Below are positions 55,572 to 64,000 of a stretch of 64,000 nt of DNA, piece after piece. Made by a program: the position numbers and the translations under genes. The notes below the pieces were generated by a model that saw only the letters and a program-made list of their open reading frames with translations, was not told the DNA's origin and ran no database searches. Origin of the DNA: an uncultured Cellulomonadaceae bacterium (GTDB taxonomy: Bacteria > Actinomycetota > Actinomycetes > Actinomycetales > Cellulomonadaceae); contig CANLXM010000003.1 in NCBI GenBank assembly GCA_947495165.1, forward strand, positions 532,041-596,040, in the 5' to 3' direction. The number at the start of each line of letters is the position of its first letter. Within the stretch, counting starts at the first letter, position 1.

Positions 55572-56543
55572 ATGCGCACCACCGTCCGCCCTCTGGCACT
55601 CCTCGCCGCGGCCCTCGCCGTCCTGGCAGCGTGCTCCGCGCCCGCTCCGGCTCCTGGCGACCCCGCCGCCGAGCTGCGCGTGGGCCCGCTCACCACCCAG
55701 AACACGCTGACGCTCGCCACGCGCGGCGGTGCTCTGGCGAGCGAGGTGGCACGGAGCGGAGGGAGCCTCCAGCTGCCGGCGACCTTTCCCGCCTTCGCCC
55801 CAGCGGCGCAGGCCATGGCGGCGGGGCAGATCGACGTGACGACCGGCAGCGCGACGGCGCTGATCCCGGCCCTGCAGGGCAACCCCGACCTGGTCGTCTT
55901 CGCCGTCGAGGCCAACGACAACGACACGCAGGGCATCGTGGCGGGCGCCCGCACCGGCATCGCTTCCGTGTCGGACCTGGCGGGACACACCGTCGCCGTC
56001 AACGAGGGTGGCACCGGTGACTACCTGCTGCGGGTCGCGCTGGCCCAGGCCGGGATGGACATCGACGACGTCGAGCCGGTCTACCTGAGCCCACCCGACG
56101 CCGCGACCGCGTTCGCCGGCGGACAGGTGGACGCCTGGGCGACCTGGGACCAGTACCTGGTCTCCGCCGAGCGCCTCCCCGGCGCCACGCTCGTGGCGCT
56201 CGCACGCGACATCGGAGCGACGAACCCGACGGTGCACGTCGTCAGCCGCAGCCTCGTCACCGCGCAACCCGACCTGGTCCGCGCGCTCTACCGGGCGCTC
56301 GAGGCACAGGCCGAGGCCGTCGTCGCGTCACCCGAGGAGCTCGAGGCGGCCTACCGCGACGCCGGAGCCGCACCCGAGGTGGCCGCAGCGATCGCCGCCA
56401 AGACGCCACCCCGGATCGTGCCCGCGGACGACGCCTTCGCCGAGGAGCTCGCCGCCGTCTCGCGGTTCTACCGGGCCCACGGCATGACCGACTCGACGAC
56501 GGACGTCAGCCAGGCAGTGGTGGACGTCCGGGACCTGCCATGA
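55572..56543 (+). CDS. thiY: ABC importer substrate-binding lipoprotein, ThiY-like
   Basis: 323 residues. Lipoprotein signal peptide with the lipobox LAACS (Cys near 21), then an NMT1/SsuA-like periplasmic-binding fold: LATRGGALASEVARSGGSLQL, MAAGQIDVTTGSATALIPAL, GHTVAVNEGGTGDYLLRVAL, GGQVDAWATWDQYL. It lies 2 bases after the permease and overlaps the ATPase gene by ATGA. Ligand probably formylaminopyrimidine, aminomethyl-HMP or HMP; sulfonates cannot be excluded from fold alone. Confidence 0.82.
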   Translation: MRTTVRPLALLAAALAVLAACSAPAPAPGDPAAELRVGPLTTQNTLTLATRGGALASEVARSGGSLQLPATFPAFAPAAQAMAAGQIDVTTGSATALIPALQGNPDLVVFAVEANDNDTQGIVAGARTGIASVSDLAGHTVAVNEGGTGDYLLRVALAQAGMDIDDVEPVYLSPPDAATAFAGGQVDAWATWDQYLVSAERLPGATLVALARDIGATNPTVHVVSRSLVTAQPDLVRALYRALEAQAEAVVASPEELEAAYRDAGAAPEVAAAIAAKTPPRIVPADDAFAEELAAVSRFYRAHGMTDSTTDVSQAVVDVRDLP

Positions 56544-57280
56544 CCGTCCCGCCGCACCCGACGCGCGTGGGTGGTCACGTCCGGGTCCGTGGTGTCACGA
56601 AACGCTACGGGCAACGTGTCGTCCTCGACCGTCTCGATCTCGACCTGGCCCCGGGCGAGGTCGTGGCGATGCTCGGCCCGAGCGGAACCGGCAAGTCGAC
56701 GCTCGTACGGGTGCTCGCCGGGCTGGTGAGGCCGGACGCGAGCGAGCAGCTCGAGCGGGGGTCCGTCGCCGTGGCCTTCCAGGAACCGCGACTGATGCCG
56801 TGGTTGTCGGTCTGGCGCAACGTCGCCCTCGCGCTCGAGGGCGTGGCAGCCACGCCTGCCGAGCGGAGGTCCGCCGCCATCGACATGCTGCGCGAGGTCG
56901 ACCTCGCTGAACGTGCCGACGACTGGCCGCTCGCGCTCTCGGGAGGCCAGGCGCAGCGGGTCGCCCTCGCGCGGGCTCTGGTGCGCCAACCCGACCTCCT
57001 CCTCCTCGACGAGCCCTTCGCCGGCCTGGACGCGCTGACCAGGTTGACGATGCACGCGCTGGTTCGCCGCCTCCAGACGCACCATCGGCGCACGATCCTG
57101 CTGGTCACCCACGACGTGGACGAGGCGATCGCCCTGGCGGACACGATCGTCGTCCTCGACGGCGGACGCATCGTCGCCGCGCACCCTGTGCGGCCGGCGC
57201 GCCCGACTCTCCGGGACGAGCTGCTGGCCGAGCTCGGCGTCGGCCCGGCCGGCGGGTCCGGTACGACGTCCCCCACCTGA
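56540..57280 (+). CDS. thiZ: ABC importer ATPase, ThiZ-like
   Basis: 246 residues with Walker A LGPSGTGKSTLVRV near 49, Q-loop AFQEPRLMPW, signature LSGGQAQRVALARAL and Walker B LLLLDEPFAGLDALT, D-loop and H-switch VTHDVDEAI. Completes the permease/SBP/ATPase set of the riboswitch-controlled operon (ATGA overlap). Cytosolic face of the membrane. Confidence 0.88.
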   Translation: MTVPPHPTRVGGHVRVRGVTKRYGQRVVLDRLDLDLAPGEVVAMLGPSGTGKSTLVRVLAGLVRPDASEQLERGSVAVAFQEPRLMPWLSVWRNVALALEGVAATPAERRSAAIDMLREVDLAERADDWPLALSGGQAQRVALARALVRQPDLLLLDEPFAGLDALTRLTMHALVRRLQTHHRRTILLVTHDVDEAIALADTIVVLDGGRIVAAHPVRPARPTLRDELLAELGVGPAGGSGTTSPT

Positions 57281-57345
57281 GCCACGCGAGAATGCCCACC
57301 CTGGGGTGACGTGCGCGCACCCCGCACCTCCGTAGGTTCTCCAGC

Positions 57346-58092
57346 ATGAGCCAAGGACAGACGCTGACGAGCACAGCCGTCGAGACACACGATCTCGTGC
57401 GGGAGTACGGGAGCAGGCAGGCGCGTGTCCGTGCGCTGGACGGGGTCAACCTGCGCTTCGACCGCGGCAGCTGGACCGCCGTCATGGGGCCGTCGGGTTC
57501 CGGCAAGTCGACCCTGCTGCATACGGCCGCCGGTCTCGAGCGCCCTACGAGCGGTCGCGTGCTGCACGGCGACCGCGACCTGACGGGCGCCACCGAGCGT
57601 GAGCTCACCCTGATGCGGCGCCAGGACATCGGCTTCGTGTTCCAGAGCTTCAACCTGCTCGGCGCGCTGACCGCGGAGCAGAACGTGGCGCTGCCGCTGC
57701 GCCTCGCAGGCCACAAGGTGGCCATGTCCGACGTCCGGCGGGCCCTCGCCGCGCTCGGGCTCGGTGATCGCCTCCGGCACCGGCCGCGCGAGCTGTCCGG
57801 CGGGCAGCAGCAGCGCGTCGCCATCGCCCGAGCCATGGTGACGAGGCCCGCGGTGCTCTTCGCCGACGAGCCCACGGGTGCGCTCGACTCTCGCTCTGCG
57901 CGCGACGTGCTCGCACTCCTGCGGTCGATGGTCGACTCCACCGGGCAGACCCTCATCATGGTGACCCACGACCCCGCCGTCGCCGCCAGCGCCGACTCCG
58001 TCGTCTTCCTCAGCGACGGGCGCGTCGTGGACAGGCTGGTCCGGCCCACGGTCCACCTGGTCGCGGACCGGCTCGCCGCCCTGGAAGCCTGA
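57346..58092 (+). CDS. MacB/LolD-type ABC exporter ATPase
   Basis: 248 residues with Walker A MGPSGSGKSTLLHTAAGLE near 46, Q-loop VFQSFNLL, signature LSGGQQQRVAIARAM and Walker B LFADEPTGALDSRSA. Works with the FtsX-like permease encoded immediately downstream (one-base TGATG overlap). Such pairs export antimicrobial peptides or lipids in actinobacteria. ATG start with TAGGTT 7 bases upstream, suggesting a leaderless transcript. Confidence 0.9.
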   Translation: MSQGQTLTSTAVETHDLVREYGSRQARVRALDGVNLRFDRGSWTAVMGPSGSGKSTLLHTAAGLERPTSGRVLHGDRDLTGATERELTLMRRQDIGFVFQSFNLLGALTAEQNVALPLRLAGHKVAMSDVRRALAALGLGDRLRHRPRELSGGQQQRVAIARAMVTRPAVLFADEPTGALDSRSARDVLALLRSMVDSTGQTLIMVTHDPAVAASADSVVFLSDGRVVDRLVRPTVHLVADRLAALEA

Positions 58093-59912
58093 TGCTCACG
58101 CTCGCGCTCGCCACCTACCGGGAACGCTGGCCGCTGTTCACCGGAGCCATCCTCGCGGTCATGCTCGGAGTCGCGATCGTCCAGTCGTCGCTGCTGGTCG
58201 TCGCCGCGGCCGGCCGCTACGGCGAGGCGATCGCGGTGCTGGGCCTGACGTTGGGGGTGTCGGCACTCCTGGCCGTCTTCGTCGTCAGCGAGACCTTCGC
58301 CTTCACGATCGCGCAGCGTCGCCGTGACCTGGCGCTCCTGCGCCTGATCGGCGGCAGCCCTGCTCAGCTGCGGCGCCTGCTGCTCGCCGAGGCGTGGGTG
58401 CTCGGCGCCCTCGGCACCGTGCTCGGGGTCCCGGCCGGCCGGGTTGCGCAGCTGACACAGACGGCTCTGCTCGCCGACCTCGGCCTCCTCCCCACCACGT
58501 TCTCCGCACCCTGGCGCGGCTGGGTGCTCTGGGCATCGATCGGCCTCGGCCTCGGCGTCGCCACGGCCGGCGTCCTGGCCGCCTCGAGGCGGGCAGCCCG
58601 GGTTCGCCCGCTGGAGGCGCTGCGAGAGACCGGCGCCGCGGCGCGCGGCATGACGGTCGGTCGCTGGCTGGCCGGCCTCCTGCTGAGCGTGGTCGCGATC
58701 GTCCTGACGACGGTCGCGACCGCCGTGGAGCACCCCGACGCAGCGATCCCCCTGTCCATCTCCGCCACGGTCGCGCTCACGCTGGGCCTGGCCGCGCTGG
58801 GCCCGGCACTCGTGGCCCCGCTGGCCCTGCTCGTGAGCATCGCCGCGGGCCGATCCGTCGTCGGCCGTCTCACCCGGGCGAACCTGCGGGAGGACCGCCG
58901 ACGCAGCGCGTCGATCGCTGCGCCCGTCCTGGTGCTGGTCGCCCTCGCGACCGGGCTCGCGGGAACCTTCGCCAGCCTGTCTGCCGGCGCGCGGGACCGG
59001 CTCGTCGACGACCTGCGCGGGGACCTGGTCGCAGCCGGGCCCGTCGCCCCGAGCACGCCGGGCGTCGCCCTCGCGTCGACGGAATACACCCTGACGATCA
59101 GCGCCACCACAGCGACGCACTATGGCGGCGACGCGGGCACCACCACCGATGAGGTGCCAGCGCTCGCCATCGACCCGGACGCCTATCCGCACGCCCACCG
59201 GACGCCCCTGCTGGCTGGCTCGTACGACGACCTCCGTGGGCGCACGGTCGTCGCGGCCGGCGGAGACCTCGGCGAGACCGTGCAGCTGCGTGTCGGGGGT
59301 CAGGACCTCGTCACCCGCGTGGTGGCCGTCCTCCCGCCGCCCCTCGACGGCGGGCCGCAGTACCTGTTGCCGCACGACCTCGTCCCGAGCGCCGCGCTCG
59401 GCGCGGCGCGGTCCGTCGTCCGGCTCGAGCCCGGGGCAGACCCGGCAGCCGTGGCTGCCACCTTGCCCCCACCTGCCCTGCCCCTCGGCGACTGGCTCGC
59501 GCACCACGACAGCGCACAGGACACCCTGGACGCCGGTGTGCTGCACGCGGTCCTCGGCATGGCCGCCCTCTACGCGGCGATCGGCGCGGTCAGTGCGATC
59601 GCCATCGCCACCGGCGAGCGCCGCCGCGAGCTCGCCGTCGCTCGCGTGACCGGGCTCAGCCGCGGCCAGGTGGTCGTCAGCGCCGTGCTCGAGGCGCTCA
59701 TCGTCTCCGCGACCGGCGTCATGCTGGGCTGGCTGGCAGCCCTGGCCACCCTGATCGGCATCAGCCGCGTCGCCGGAGCACTGGTGATCCCGTGGCAGAT
59801 CGTCGGGCTGACCGTGCCCGCAACCTTCCTGCTGGTGGCCACGGCCAGCGTCTGCGCCGCTCTGGCGGCGACCCGGCGCCCTCCGATCGCTGCGGTCGGA
59901 GCACGCGAGTAG
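58092..59912 (+). CDS. FtsX-like ABC exporter permease
   Basis: 606 residues. Two FtsX domains: amino-terminal helix (about 12-32) then three helices about 45-175, and a second set after the extracytoplasmic domain (about 290-470), with the C-terminal helices about 485-600. EPW-like RRRDLALLRLIGGSP and RRRELAVARVTGLSRGQ follow a helix in each half, as in other MacB/FtsX proteins. It completes a two-gene exporter. Substrate unknown. Confidence 0.88.
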   Translation: MLTLALATYRERWPLFTGAILAVMLGVAIVQSSLLVVAAAGRYGEAIAVLGLTLGVSALLAVFVVSETFAFTIAQRRRDLALLRLIGGSPAQLRRLLLAEAWVLGALGTVLGVPAGRVAQLTQTALLADLGLLPTTFSAPWRGWVLWASIGLGLGVATAGVLAASRRAARVRPLEALRETGAAARGMTVGRWLAGLLLSVVAIVLTTVATAVEHPDAAIPLSISATVALTLGLAALGPALVAPLALLVSIAAGRSVVGRLTRANLREDRRRSASIAAPVLVLVALATGLAGTFASLSAGARDRLVDDLRGDLVAAGPVAPSTPGVALASTEYTLTISATTATHYGGDAGTTTDEVPALAIDPDAYPHAHRTPLLAGSYDDLRGRTVVAAGGDLGETVQLRVGGQDLVTRVVAVLPPPLDGGPQYLLPHDLVPSAALGAARSVVRLEPGADPAAVAATLPPPALPLGDWLAHHDSAQDTLDAGVLHAVLGMAALYAAIGAVSAIAIATGERRRELAVARVTGLSRGQVVVSAVLEALIVSATGVMLGWLAALATLIGISRVAGALVIPWQIVGLTVPATFLLVATASVCAALAATRRPPIAAVGARE

Positions 59913-59926
59913 CGGCGTCGAGGCAC

Positions 59927-59962
59927 GAGGTGGCCGCTGTTCTCCCGCGCAGCGGCCACCTC
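59927..59962. terminator. Bidirectional terminator after the ABC exporter
   Basis: Perfect 13-bp stem (59927-59939 with 59950-59962), 10-base loop, between convergent genes. Confidence 0.8.
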
Positions 59963-59966
59963 ACCT

Positions 59967-61526
59967 TCACGAGCCGGGGCTGGTCGTGAACTCCTCGATG
60001 CCGAGCAGCGGCCGGATGGCCTTCTGCACGGCGCCACGGGCGACGTAGCGCTGCACCCGGTCGTTCTTCAGCTCGTTCCCCAGCGCGGCCATGATCATGC
60101 CCTGGTCGAGCGACAGGTAGCGCTGCGCGACCGTGCCGCTGCGCACGGCGACGGCGTCGTAGAACCCACCGGGTCCGTAGGCGTCGAAGTCCGCACGGAG
60201 GTTGCGCAGGTTCGTCAAGGCCTCACGCTTCGCGTACGGGAGCGCGAGGAACGACGCGTGGGGCGTGACGACGCCGTCGCCGTACTCCGCCGGCTGGCTG
60301 GCCGCTCGGAAGCACGCGGGGTCGTCCCACCCCGACTCGACGTACGTGCGCTCCTGGTCCGAGGCGTAGCCGCTGGGCTCCATCCCGATCGGGTCCACGC
60401 CGTACTCGCGGTAGCCGCCGGCCGGGTCGCTCGACGGGGAGAAGCCCCAGTATCCGTAGCCGGCCTCGTCCATGCCGTGCTCGATGTGCGCGCGGACCGT
60501 GAGCGGGTGGTTCACGCCCCAGCTGCGCGGGCCCCAGTCGGCCTCGGGGATGAACAGGTCGACCATCAGCGCCTCGAACATCGACCCGCCCCAGGTCGGC
60601 ACGAGCTGCATGCCGCGGTACTCGTAGGCGCCCTCGAACACGTCGACGCCCAGGTACTCGCGCCACTCGCCCACCGGCTTCTGCTCGGGCCAGCTCCAGT
60701 CGCACGTGTCGGGGAAGGTCCGGAACATGCGGAAGTAGTGCTCGGGCGGGATCTGCCCCCAGGCGATGCCGAGGTAGCTGGCGATGCGGGGCTCGGTGTT
60801 GAGGGTCCCGTAGTGGTGGCCGGTGTACCAGACGGCCGGTCCACGGTCGCGGTAGTTGTCGAGCACCGCGGCGGGGTCGGCGGGAGGTTCGTCCCAGAAG
60901 CCACCGCGGATCTGCCCGACGGCGGGGTCGTAGTAGAACCCGAAGTCCATCGTCGCGCTGATCTCCCGGGCCTGGTCCCGCAGCCGGGGCTCGGCGCTGG
61001 CCACGAGCACCAGCGCGGTCGCGAGCCAGCCGTTGTCGACGCTCGACAGGAACGGGTAGACCTGGTCGCCCGTGCCCGGCCACGCGTCGAGCTTCTCGCC
61101 GGTCGCCTCGTCGTACCAGTTGTAGAACATGCCCGAGTCCTCGTGCCGCTCGAGGTCCGCGACGCTGTCCAAGGTCTGCGCCAGCCGCCGCTTGGCCTCG
61201 CGCCGGTCGATCAGCCCGAGGTCGCGTGCGACGACGGTGCTCCACAGGTAGGCACCGATGTTGGTGGGCGACGTGTAGCCGCTGCGGGTGGACGGGTCGA
61301 GGTCGCCGTCGATGTTGTCGGCCGGGAGGCCGGTCGCGGGGTGCGCCATCGCCTCGAACGAGGCCCAGGTGTCGGCCGCGTACTCCCGCAGGACGGCTCG
61401 GTCGTGTCGGTCTCCTCGGCCGTCGTGGGGTCGTGACGCAGCAGACCCGGTGGTCACCACCAGGCCGGTGGAGGCGAGCGCCGCGACCGCGAGGGCGGCC
61501 GTGCGTCTGCGCAGGTTTCCAGTCAT
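59967..61526 (-). CDS. Secreted GH144-like beta-1,2-glucanase (glycoamylase-domain protein)
   Basis: 519 residues. Signal peptide with a basic start (LRRRTAALAVAALASTGLVV) and an Ala cleavage zone near 30, then an (alpha/alpha)6-type domain with the PF10091 pattern: SPTNIGAYLWSTVVARDLGL, SVDNGWLATALVLV, PTWGGSMFEALMVDLFIPE and DEAGYGYWGFSPSSDP. GH144 endo-beta-1,2-glucanases have this domain. Start ATG at 61526 with GAGAGGA. Directly after a GH3 beta-glucosidase gene, so extracellular depolymerisation followed by uptake is likely. Generic annotation would read glucoamylase family; the linkage specificity is inference. Confidence 0.78.
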   Translation of the reverse strand: MTGNLRRRTAALAVAALASTGLVVTTGSAASRPHDGRGDRHDRAVLREYAADTWASFEAMAHPATGLPADNIDGDLDPSTRSGYTSPTNIGAYLWSTVVARDLGLIDRREAKRRLAQTLDSVADLERHEDSGMFYNWYDEATGEKLDAWPGTGDQVYPFLSSVDNGWLATALVLVASAEPRLRDQAREISATMDFGFYYDPAVGQIRGGFWDEPPADPAAVLDNYRDRGPAVWYTGHHYGTLNTEPRIASYLGIAWGQIPPEHYFRMFRTFPDTCDWSWPEQKPVGEWREYLGVDVFEGAYEYRGMQLVPTWGGSMFEALMVDLFIPEADWGPRSWGVNHPLTVRAHIEHGMDEAGYGYWGFSPSSDPAGGYREYGVDPIGMEPSGYASDQERTYVESGWDDPACFRAASQPAEYGDGVVTPHASFLALPYAKREALTNLRNLRADFDAYGPGGFYDAVAVRSGTVAQRYLSLDQGMIMAALGNELKNDRVQRYVARGAVQKAIRPLLGIEEFTTSPGS

Positions 61527-61574
61527 GTCGGTCCTCTCATCGAACGTCGTCGGTCGATCAGGTGGGTCGTGCGG

Positions 61575-63743
61575 TCAGGGGGCGGCGGTCACCTCCAGCG
61601 TGATCGTCGGGCCGGCACCGGCGTGCGGGCCGACCTGCAGCGTGAACAGGCCAGGCTCGAGCCGGAGGTCACCGCGAGCGTCGCGCCTGCTCAGCGTCGT
61701 ACGGTCGAGCTCGAAGGCGACGCGACGCGTCTCGCCCGGTGCGAGCGCAACCCGCCGCACCCCCACCAGCTCGCTCACGGGCCTGGAGACAGCGGCGCGG
61801 TGCGCGCGGGCGTACAGCTGCACGGTCTCGAGGGCGGCATGCTCCGCGCCGGCGTTGGTCACCTGCACGCTCAGCTCGACGACGTCGCCGGGCGCGAGCA
61901 CCGGCCTCGACAGCTGGACCTCGCCGTAGGCGACGTCCGCGTACCCGAGACCGAACCCGAACGGGTACGCCGGCGTGTCCCGGTGGTCGCGGTAGCGCCC
62001 GACGTCGCCGTCCGGGTCGAGCGGGCGCCCGGTCGGCAGCTGGTCGTGGTGCAGCGGGACCTGACCGGTCGTCCACGGCAGGCTGGACGGCAGACGCCCG
62101 CTGGGCGGCACGTCACCGCTGAGGACATCCGCGATGCCGTGACCGCCCTCGATCCCCGGGTGGAACGCGAGCACGACGGCGGAGCCCAGGTGGGCCAGGC
62201 GCTCGAGCGCGAGGGGGCGCCCGGTGAGCACGACGACGACGAGCCGACGGCTCACGCGGGCGAGAGCCTCGAGCGCCTCGACCTGACCCGCGGGCAGGTC
62301 GAGCGACGTCACCGAGTTGGCCTCGCCGCTGCGCAGGGGGTGCTCGCCGACGCACGCGACGACGAGGTCCGCCTCGCGTGCGCGGACCAGGGTCTCGTCA
62401 CCGAACCGGTGGTCGTCGACGGTCACCTCCGTCCCCGGGGCGGTGTAGCGCTCGCGGACGGCGTCGGCGATCGTCCCGGCGTCCTCGGCGCGACCGTCGA
62501 GGGTCCACGTCCCGAACAGCTCGGCGCGTGCGGTCGCGAAGGGCCCGGTCACGTGGATCCGGCGCAGGCCGGGGCGCAACGGCAGGGTGCCGTCGTTGCG
62601 CAGGAGCACGACCGCCGAGGCTGCCGCCCGGCGGGCCAGCGCGCGGTGCGCGTCGGTCAGCTGCACGGATGCGGCACGATCCTCGGGCGTCCACGGGTCC
62701 TCGAACAGCCCGAGGCGGAACTTGAGCGCCAGCACGCGCCGGACGGCGTCGTCCAGCTGTGCCTCGGGGACCACGCCCGCACGCACGAGGTCGACCAGGT
62801 GGGTGGCGAACGCCTCGCTGACCATGTCGATGTCGATCCCCGCGCCGAGCGCGAGCCGTGCGGCGTCGGCGAGGTCGGCGGCCACGCCGTGCTGGCGGAG
62901 CTCGCCGACGGCGTCCCAGTCGCTCACGACCGGCCCCGCGAAGCCCAGGTCGCCCTTGAGGTGGTCGCCCAGCAGCGCGGTGTGGCCGGTCATCGGCACG
63001 GTGTCGATCGTGTGGAAGGCGCTCATCACCGTCGCGACGCCCGCGTCGACCACCGCGCGGAACGGGCGCAGGTGCCGGTTCTGCAGCACGTGCGGCCCGA
63101 CGTCGACCTCGGCGTAGTCGCGACCGCCCTGGGCGAGCCCGTAGCCCACGTAGTGCTTCGCGCACGCGGCCATCGCGTCCGGCTGATCGAGGCGCCCGCC
63201 GTCCGGGCCACCCTGGAACCCCTCGACCGCGGCGGCACCGAGGTGCGCGGCGAGCCACGCGTCCTCGCCCCAGCTCTCCGCGATCCGTCCCCAGCGCGGG
63301 TCCTGCGCGACGTCGAGCATCGGCGCGAAGGTCCACCGGACGCCGTCGGCGGTCGCCTCGCGGGCGGCGACCCGGGCGCACTCGCGCACGAGGTCCGCGT
63401 CGAACGACGCCGCCTGCCCGAGCGGGATCGGGAACACCGTGCGGTGCCCGTGGATCACGTCCCGCGCGACGATCAGCGGGATCCCCAGGCGCGTCCCCTC
63501 GACGGCGCGACGCTGCAGCGCGTTGACGCTGCGGGCCTGGGTGCCGGCGTCGCGGACGTTGCCCGCGTGCTCGCCGCTCGCGACGATGCACGTGCCGAAC
63601 CCGCCCACGTCGTCGGGCGCGGGATTGGCGACCTGGTGCACCTGGGCGACCTTCTCCTCGAGCGTCATGGCGGCCAGGAGCGCGGCCACGCGGTCCGGAA
63701 CGGGCATGGTGGCGTCGAGCCACGGGCGGGGCGGGGCGTTCAT
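61575..63743 (-). CDS. GH3 beta-glucosidase
   Basis: 722 residues. Amino-terminal TIM-like domain (ARDVIHGHRTVFPIPLGQAA near 95; FAPMLDVAQDPRWGRIAESWGED near 140; catalytic nucleophile Asp in VSDWDAVGEL near 275), alpha/beta sandwich with acid/base region VGEHPLRSGEANSVTSLDLPAGQ near 485, and a C-terminal fibronectin-III-like domain. No signal peptide, so it is cytosolic and would act on imported oligosaccharides. ATGA overlap with the gene upstream. A GH3 enzyme next to a 1,2-beta-oligoglucan phosphorylase is known in Listeria. Confidence 0.92.
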   Translation of the reverse strand: MNAPPRPWLDATMPVPDRVAALLAAMTLEEKVAQVHQVANPAPDDVGGFGTCIVASGEHAGNVRDAGTQARSVNALQRRAVEGTRLGIPLIVARDVIHGHRTVFPIPLGQAASFDADLVRECARVAAREATADGVRWTFAPMLDVAQDPRWGRIAESWGEDAWLAAHLGAAAVEGFQGGPDGGRLDQPDAMAACAKHYVGYGLAQGGRDYAEVDVGPHVLQNRHLRPFRAVVDAGVATVMSAFHTIDTVPMTGHTALLGDHLKGDLGFAGPVVSDWDAVGELRQHGVAADLADAARLALGAGIDIDMVSEAFATHLVDLVRAGVVPEAQLDDAVRRVLALKFRLGLFEDPWTPEDRAASVQLTDAHRALARRAAASAVVLLRNDGTLPLRPGLRRIHVTGPFATARAELFGTWTLDGRAEDAGTIADAVRERYTAPGTEVTVDDHRFGDETLVRAREADLVVACVGEHPLRSGEANSVTSLDLPAGQVEALEALARVSRRLVVVVLTGRPLALERLAHLGSAVVLAFHPGIEGGHGIADVLSGDVPPSGRLPSSLPWTTGQVPLHHDQLPTGRPLDPDGDVGRYRDHRDTPAYPFGFGLGYADVAYGEVQLSRPVLAPGDVVELSVQVTNAGAEHAALETVQLYARAHRAAVSRPVSELVGVRRVALAPGETRRVAFELDRTTLSRRDARGDLRLEPGLFTLQVGPHAGAGPTITLEVTAAP

Positions 63744-64000
63744 GCGAGGTCGACCTCCACGATCGGTCCGTCGGGTGCCAGGGCGGGCGCGAGGTCGGCG
63801 AGCCGGACCCGGAGGCCGCCGCGTCGGTAGGGGTTGTGCGTCGGTGTGCCGGCCAGGGGTTCGTCGCCCAGGCGGACCGCCGTCACACCCGCCCCGGCCG
63901 CGCCCACACGCACCCGGAGCTGCAGGACGCCGGCTCCGAGCGGCACCGCGCAGCGCAGGCCGTCGAGCCGGGTGGGGACCACGGGGTCGAGCTCGACGTG
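63740..64000 (-). CDS. C-terminus of a carbohydrate-active enzyme, 5' partial (possibly GH94 phosphorylase)
   Basis: Minus-strand frame open from base 64000 to the stop at 63740-63742, about 86 residues, with the start beyond the window. The segment is beta-rich (LQLRVRVGAAGAGVTAVRLGDEPL) and contains THNPYRRGGLRVRLADLAPAL, similar as I recall to the C-terminal jelly-roll of 1,2-beta-oligoglucan phosphorylases. Its stop overlaps the GH3 start by ATGA, so the two are in one operon. Too little is present for a firm family call. Confidence 0.5.
   Translation of the reverse strand, partial: HVELDPVVPTRLDGLRCAVPLGAGVLQLRVRVGAAGAGVTAVRLGDEPLAGTPTHNPYRRGGLRVRLADLAPALAPDGPIVEVDLA

Noticed and set aside
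54787..57280. Aliphatic sulfonate (Ssu) importer
   Set aside because: The fold family is the same, but it is locked in a TPP riboswitch operon with tenA, and there is no sulfonate monooxygenase. Kept as an alternative only.
57303..57323. GGGGTG...CACCCC and GTGCGCGCAC as an operator for the ABC exporter
   Set aside because: The two dyads have different centres and are GC-rich enough to occur by chance here.

Overview
The window is GC-rich, gene-dense chromosomal DNA of an actinobacterium. Markers are RbpA, a HelY/Tat/PafBC block, a polyprenol-phosphate mannose synthase next to Lnt, a C50-carotenoid operon, frequent GTG/TTG starts and many ATGA/GTGA/TGATG start-stop overlaps. The gene set fits Micrococcales, perhaps Cellulomonas-like, but no species can be named from the sequence alone. 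I saw no rRNA, tRNA, CRISPR, IS or phage gene.

Region by region. 1-2.7 kb: a truncated PAS-GAF-SpoIIE phosphatase, then a spacer holding a 28-bp dif-like XerC/XerD site (candidate replication terminus) and an ECF/SigR-type promoter for rbpA. 2.7-13.7 kb (minus): lnt-ppm, a degenerate amidohydrolase, helY, a lipid kinase, tatC, tatA, a small membrane protein, pafC and pafB; part of this order (pafB-pafC-tatA-tatC-helY) is as in mycobacteria. 13.7-19.6 kb (plus): a DUF3866 protein, dps, and a five-gene MoxR/DUF58/DUF4129 operon. 19.7-25.5 kb: glycogen phosphorylase behind seven TGCAAC-type half-sites, an LLM monooxygenase/FMN-reductase pair and a stress-type SDR.

25.6-33.9 kb: a divergent MarR regulator (CrtR-like), an MMPL transporter, then idi-crtE-crtB-crtI-crtYe-crtYf-crtEb, enough to make a cyclic C50 carotenoid from IPP/DMAPP via lycopene. 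33.9-36.8 kb: a DUF2867 NAD(P)-binding protein, and a heme-oxygenase-like diiron protein coupled to a CDGSH protein. 36.9-40.8 kb: a Ser/Thr kinase, and divergently a persulfide-responsive operon (CoA-disulfide reductase-rhodanese fusion, CstR-type repressor, 38-residue Cys-rich protein) with a clear operator inside the promoter. 40.9-51.5 kb: NhaA, a second LLM enzyme, a uridine-kinase-like NTPase, an HMA-TauE-cupredoxin copper protein, hrpB-ychJ-DUF421, an AI-2E-type transporter, MscS and DUF4287.

51.5-57.3 kb: a TPP riboswitch followed by thiM-thiE-thiD-tenA and an ABC importer: a thiamin salvage and uptake operon. 57.3-59.9 kb: a MacB/FtsX-type ABC exporter pair. 59.9-64 kb (minus): a secreted GH144-like glucanase, a cytoplasmic GH3 beta-glucosidase and the C-terminus of another enzyme cut by the window edge. 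Together these look like a beta-1,2-glucan (sophoran) utilisation operon.

Most informative beyond plain annotation: the dif-like site, the AT-rich 9-mer shared by the crtR/MMPL promoter region and the LLM-pair promoter, the CstR operator/promoter, the repeat cluster before glgP, and the possible sophoran locus.
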